This document shows positions 60,743 to 64,000 of a stretch of DNA of 64,000 nt, one piece after another; position 1 is the first letter of the stretch; every line of letters begins with the position of its first letter. Below the pieces are notes generated by a model. The model searched no databases. It was not told the origin of the DNA and saw only the letters and a list, made by a program, of their open reading frames with translations. Source of the DNA: Galbibacter pacificus (GTDB taxonomy: Bacteria > Bacteroidota > Bacteroidia > Flavobacteriales > Flavobacteriaceae); assembly GCF_029603165.1 (NCBI RefSeq), contig NZ_JAQSVC010000005.1, forward strand, positions 1 through 64,000. Reading direction: 5' to 3'. The position numbers and the translations under genes were made by a program.

Positions 60743-61186
60743 ATGACAGTTCATAAAAAGAAAACGGTCTTTATGGAAGGGGCAATTTCTCCAGAATTTA
60801 TAGCCAATTCAATAGCCAAGCATCAATCAAAACACGGTATTGGCGCGCACAATATTTTTTTGGGGCAGGTACGTGCCGATGTTATTGAAGAAAAAAAAGT
60901 TTCGGCCATTGAATATTCATGCTATAGGAAAATGGCCGAAGAGAAATTACACGAAATCAGGGAGGAGGCTTTTAAGAGGTTTAATTTAACCTGTATGCAC
61001 ACATACCATAGCCTGGGCAAAGTAAATGTAGGCGAAATTTGTTTTTTTGTATTTGTTTCGGCTGAAAGGAGAAAGGAAGTCTATGCTGCTACCGAAGCCA
61101 TTGTAAATATGATAAAAGAACAGGTTCCTATCTTTGGAAAGGAAATCTTTGAGGACAAAACCCATCAATGGAAAAAAAACAGTTAA
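60743..61186 (+). CDS. moaE: Molybdopterin synthase catalytic subunit MoaE
   Basis: A 147-residue MoaE that carries sulfur transfer onto precursor Z with MoaD. Motifs: FLGQVRADVIEEKKVSAIEYSCYRKMAEEKL, THMHTYHSLG-type segment CMHTYHSLGKVNVGEICFFVFVSAERRKEVYAATEAIVNMIKEQVPIFGKEIF. moaD is not adjacent. It lies 28 bases after moeA and overlaps the Fur gene by 19 bases if the long start is used. Confidence 0.92.
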   Translation: MTVHKKKTVFMEGAISPEFIANSIAKHQSKHGIGAHNIFLGQVRADVIEEKKVSAIEYSCYRKMAEEKLHEIREEAFKRFNLTCMHTYHSLGKVNVGEICFFVFVSAERRKEVYAATEAIVNMIKEQVPIFGKEIFEDKTHQWKKNS

Positions 61187-61590
61187 GGAGATTGGATACA
61201 ATGGTGAAGAACAAAAGAAATACAAAGGCAAAGGAGTTAATACTGGAAACCATAAAAAATGCTTCAACGGCGGTAAACAAGGACATTATACAAGAAGAAA
61301 TTGGTAATGTAATAGACAGGGCAACCATATACCGGGTGCTCAACAGTTTTTATGACGACGGGATTGTGCATAAAATATTGGGAGACGACGGAAAACAGTA
61401 TTATGCCTATTGCATTAACTGTGGCGAAAAGAAGCACCTGCACAGTCATTTTCATTTTCGGTGTCTAAACTGCGGAAAAGTAGAATGCCTGCCTAATGAA
61501 ATTGACGTTAAACTGCCCAAAGGTTACCAATCTGTAAATTTTAATGGTTTTATTTCTGGTTATTGCAACCAATGCAGCAAGGACGAATAG
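61168..61590 (+). CDS. Fur-family transcriptional regulator
   Basis: A 140-residue metal- or redox-sensing repressor. The winged helix covers about 20-70 (DRATIYRVLNSFYDDGIVHKI). Metal sites: CINC (82-85), HSHFHF (92-97), CLNC (99-102) and CNQC (133-136). The extra CxxC at 82 is unusual for Fur/Zur/PerR and suggests a distinct sensor. A start at ATG 61201 would give 129 residues and end the overlap with moaE. Co-located with moeA and moaE, so it may regulate Moco or molybdoenzyme genes. Confidence 0.88.
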   Translation: MEKKQLRRLDTMVKNKRNTKAKELILETIKNASTAVNKDIIQEEIGNVIDRATIYRVLNSFYDDGIVHKILGDDGKQYYAYCINCGEKKHLHSHFHFRCLNCGKVECLPNEIDVKLPKGYQSVNFNGFISGYCNQCSKDE

Positions 61591-61594
61591 CTAT

Positions 61595-62224
61595 TTACTT
61601 ATCATAAGGAAACTTCCGTGTAGACTTGCGCATCATGGCTTCAATAATGTCGTAGGTGTTTTTCCCCGATTTACGTGTAATTACCTTTTCGTATTTCCAA
61701 AGAAGTTTTCCGGTGGCGCCATCACTTAATTTAATGGCAATCCGCCCATAATCTGAAGTACCGGAGATAAAGGACATGAAGTCAAAATCGGTAGAGACGC
61801 CTTCTGAAATTAATGCGTTTAAGGTTAGGTCGCCCGAAATAAGCGCATCGACCCCTAAAATTTTGCACAAATCCTGAGTGGTATATATATCGAGGTTCAG
61901 TAAATCGATGCCTTCTTTTGCCAATAGGGCATTTGTGTTTTTTATATCCTGAAATTCAATACGGTAATCTTTTCGTTTGTGTCTTTTTAAAAAATAGCTT
62001 TCCAATGCATTTTGTGCTTCGTAGCCTTCCTTTTCCTGAAGTTTTTTTAATTGTTCCGCGGTCAAGTTTTTATTGTCCAGTTCCAGCCGGGCTTCAAAAG
62101 GAACAATGGCCACGGTTTTATGGTCTTTGCTAAGTTCTTTAAAAGATTCGCTTTGATAAATGGTTTTTTGGCCAAAACCAAGGGCACTCATCATCAATAC
62201 AATTAAAAATATATGTTTTTTCAT
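61595..62224 (-). CDS. Secreted protein of unknown function (CsgG/GNA1162-like pattern)
   Basis: A 209-residue exported protein with signal MKKHIFLIVLMMSALGFG. The mature part KTVAIVPFEARLELDNKN and LCKILGVDALISGDLTLNALISEGVSTDFDFMSFISGTSDYGRIAIKLSDGATGKLLWKYEKVI resembles the anticodon-binding-like domain of CsgG/GNA1162 lipoproteins, but no lipobox is visible. Its neighbour on the same strand is the TonB-dependent receptor, 71 bases away. Role unknown. Confidence 0.68.
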   Translation of the reverse strand: MKKHIFLIVLMMSALGFGQKTIYQSESFKELSKDHKTVAIVPFEARLELDNKNLTAEQLKKLQEKEGYEAQNALESYFLKRHKRKDYRIEFQDIKNTNALLAKEGIDLLNLDIYTTQDLCKILGVDALISGDLTLNALISEGVSTDFDFMSFISGTSDYGRIAIKLSDGATGKLLWKYEKVITRKSGKNTYDIIEAMMRKSTRKFPYDK

Positions 62225-62295
62225 TAAAATGCTATTTCACAGAATCCTGTTTTGCTGTATTTGTTTTATTAATTTCTAATTAAATGAATAGCTGG

Positions 62296-64000
62296 TTAAA
62301 ATTTTAATCCGGCCTTAATATTAAAAATCCTTCCGGTCATGTAGTTTGGTATGGCGTATTGTGTATTGGTGTAATAATCGTCTACCCATGTATTGGTAAT
62401 CGAGTTTTGGACATCAAAAATATTGAAAATCTCGAAGCCCACATGAATTTCTTCAAATTTATTGTTCCAATTGCTGTTTTTAACTTTTTGTTTACGGTCT
62501 AGCAATATATAATTAATGCCAACGTCCATTCTTTTGTAATCGGGAAGTCGCAATTGGTAATCGTACGGGTCGGCATAATCGGGGCTTCCACCGGGCAGCC
62601 CAGTATTGTACACTCCGTTTAGGTACAGTTTTACATTGGGGATACTTGGTATATAATCTTGGAAAAGTACTGCAAATTTTAGGCGCTGGTCCGTTGGCCT
62701 TGGAATATAACCGCGGTTGTCTATGTTTTCCTCGGTTTTTAAGTAGCCAAAGCTAAACCACGATTGGGTACCGGGAACAAACTCGCCGTTCAGCCTAAAA
62801 TCCAATCCATAAGCATAAGCCACGGCATTGTTTGCTGCTTCATACCGAATGCGCACATTTTCGAGCGTGTAGGGGTTTACATCATTTAAATATTTATAAT
62901 ACGCTTCCGAAGTTAGTTTAAAAGGACGGTCCCAAAGCTTAAAGCTGTAATCGTGCCCCAATACAATATGATATGATTTTTGTGCTTTTACAAAAGGGTT
63001 AACATGCCCGGTGCTATCACGCATTTCCCTATAAAATGGGGGTTGTTGGTAAAGCCCCCCGGCCAGACGGAAAAGCATGTCCTTTTTCCAGTTTGGTTTT
63101 ATGGCAACCTGCATTCTGGGGCTTACCACAAATTGAGAGTTTGAGTCGATACTGTCTCCGGAGACATTCCAAAAGTGCCCTCTTATTCCAGCATTGAGCC
63201 ATACCTTGTTTTCTCCCAAAAAAACATACCTGCTCCATTGCATAAACCCCATAAGTCTGTTGTTGGTTACATTATTATCGGCTTTTAGGGCATGCAATGG
63301 CGGAATGTTCCAGTTGTACGGGGAGTTTAAGTCAACGGTGTCTACTGTTACGGTATCCACGGTTTCGTACTCTTTCAAATGGTCCTTAAAATTCTCTAAA
63401 GTATATTTTATGCCCCATTCTATGGTGGTGTTCTCTTTTTCGTAAAACCCTTTATGCTGTATATTAAAAATGGTAGCATTTAGTTTGTTGTTGGCATATT
63501 CATATTGTCGGCCAATGTTTTGGTATTCTTCAACCAGTCCGCCCATGACAGTGTCTATTTCCCCCATGCTATAACGGCCTGCAATATTGTAATATTCCTT
63601 TTCCTTGGTATGATATAAAGAACCAATAAATTTTAACGATGTATTTTGATTAACCTGATAAACCCCCTTTAAGGCTCCAAAAGTCGTTTTATAGCTGTCT
63701 TCTTCATTTCCCCTGTAATCAACCCTGACCGAAACCGGGTCGTCTATGGTGCCAAAAGTGGTTTGTCGGGTTTCTGGCTGATAATCATATTCGTTTAACG
63801 ATAAATTTCCAAGGAAATGAAGCTGGAACTTCCCCGACAGCCTGTAGGTTAAAAAAGTTTGCGCATCGGCAAATATAGGGTTGTAATTGGTTTCGGTGTC
63901 TTTGCTATTAACCAAAAGGCTGTTGTTCCTGTACCTAACACCGCTTAAAGTTGTAAAACGCTTGTTTTTAGAGGTGGTCCCCAAATACGCACTTCCTCCA
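62296..64000 (-). CDS. TonB-dependent receptor, C-terminal part (cut by window end)
   Basis: The frame stays open to the window end, so the N-terminal part (carboxypeptidase-like domain and plug) is beyond it. About 568 residues of outer-membrane barrel are visible: strands such as TFLTYRLSGKFQLHFLGNLSLNEYDY, WGIKYTLENFKDHLKEYETV, FRLAGGLYQQPPFYREMRDSTGHVNPFVKAQKSYHIVLGHDY and the typical ending VQNSITNTWVDDYYTNTQYAIPNYMTGRIFNIKAGLKF with a terminal phenylalanine. This is the usual TonB receptor C-terminus. The substrate is unknown. Confidence 0.92.
   Translation of the reverse strand, partial: GGSAYLGTTSKNKRFTTLSGVRYRNNSLLVNSKDTETNYNPIFADAQTFLTYRLSGKFQLHFLGNLSLNEYDYQPETRQTTFGTIDDPVSVRVDYRGNEEDSYKTTFGALKGVYQVNQNTSLKFIGSLYHTKEKEYYNIAGRYSMGEIDTVMGGLVEEYQNIGRQYEYANNKLNATIFNIQHKGFYEKENTTIEWGIKYTLENFKDHLKEYETVDTVTVDTVDLNSPYNWNIPPLHALKADNNVTNNRLMGFMQWSRYVFLGENKVWLNAGIRGHFWNVSGDSIDSNSQFVVSPRMQVAIKPNWKKDMLFRLAGGLYQQPPFYREMRDSTGHVNPFVKAQKSYHIVLGHDYSFKLWDRPFKLTSEAYYKYLNDVNPYTLENVRIRYEAANNAVAYAYGLDFRLNGEFVPGTQSWFSFGYLKTEENIDNRGYIPRPTDQRLKFAVLFQDYIPSIPNVKLYLNGVYNTGLPGGSPDYADPYDYQLRLPDYKRMDVGINYILLDRKQKVKNSNWNNKFEEIHVGFEIFNIFDVQNSITNTWVDDYYTNTQYAIPNYMTGRIFNIKAGLKF

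Overview
The window reads as chromosome from a flavobacterium (phylum Bacteroidota, family Flavobacteriaceae), probably free-living or marine. The evidence is direct. Promoter-like TAnnTTTG boxes, the Bacteroidota -7 element, precede many genes, and Shine-Dalgarno sites are mostly weak. The DNA is AT-rich, and many families are typical of this group: DUF3276/PUR, DUF6048, DUF6452, DUF6495, DUF4270, DUF4907, CCC-motif membrane protein, long NusB and SUOX-like periplasmic domains. No transposase, phage gene, CRISPR array or tRNA was seen. The window opens in the 3' end of a 5S rRNA gene and closes inside a TonB-dependent receptor gene on the minus strand.

Layout. 1-10.5 kb: end of an rRNA operon, two peroxiredoxin-type proteins, CsaA, a PUR protein, an ABC exporter, leucine-type dehydrogenase, then nusB, a DUF1573 lipoprotein and yajC, a YdeI-like protein with peptidase T, and a hemolysin III protein. 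10.5-24 kb: MscS channel, DUF4268 protein, secreted Gfo/Idh/MocA oxidoreductase, ZIP transporter, two RNA methyltransferases (RlmL-like and RlmD), a DUF6452-DUF6048 pair, a region with 41-bp tandem repeats, a VWA plus AAA+ ATPase pair, and an esterase plus M20 peptidase operon. 24-36 kb: a four-gene ABC-2 transporter operon with a LolA-like protein, small membrane proteins, a Smr protein, a calcium-binding-repeat lipoprotein, cysteine desulfurase, a second secreted Gfo/Idh/MocA oxidoreductase, GNAT, SUOX-like protein, RdgB, a BamA-fold outer membrane protein and RlmH. 36-45 kb: housekeeping run nadC, yihY-like, DUF2147, priA, a LytTR regulator, rpsF-rpsR-rplI, DUF6495, then hisS behind two kinds of short tandem repeat. 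45-64 kb: arylsulfatase, a DinB operon divergent from a WYL-domain regulator, glutathione peroxidase, a Crp-type regulator divergent from an MFS transporter, a cluster of FadL-like porin, DUF4270, Kelch, DUF4907, LytS-type kinase and LytTR regulator, an alginate-export-type porin, moeA-moaE-Fur, a secreted protein and the TonB receptor.

How the parts fit. The most informative signals are regulatory. Two identical-format operators (TGACA-N6-TGTCA) lie at the same distance from the two divergent promoters of the DinB operon and its WYL regulator. A GGACA-AA-TGTCC palindrome lies between the Crp-type regulator and the MFS gene. Near-identical LacI-type palindromes (core TAAAACGTTTTA) precede the second Gfo/Idh/MocA gene and the arylsulfatase, 14 kb apart, and suggest a shared polysaccharide-use regulon. 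A 22-bp perfect palindrome lies in front of the molybdenum-cofactor operon. The best candidate for an undescribed system is the DUF4270/Kelch/DUF4907 cluster with its own LytS/LytTR two-component pair. All functional links are inferences from gene order and motifs; no database search was possible.
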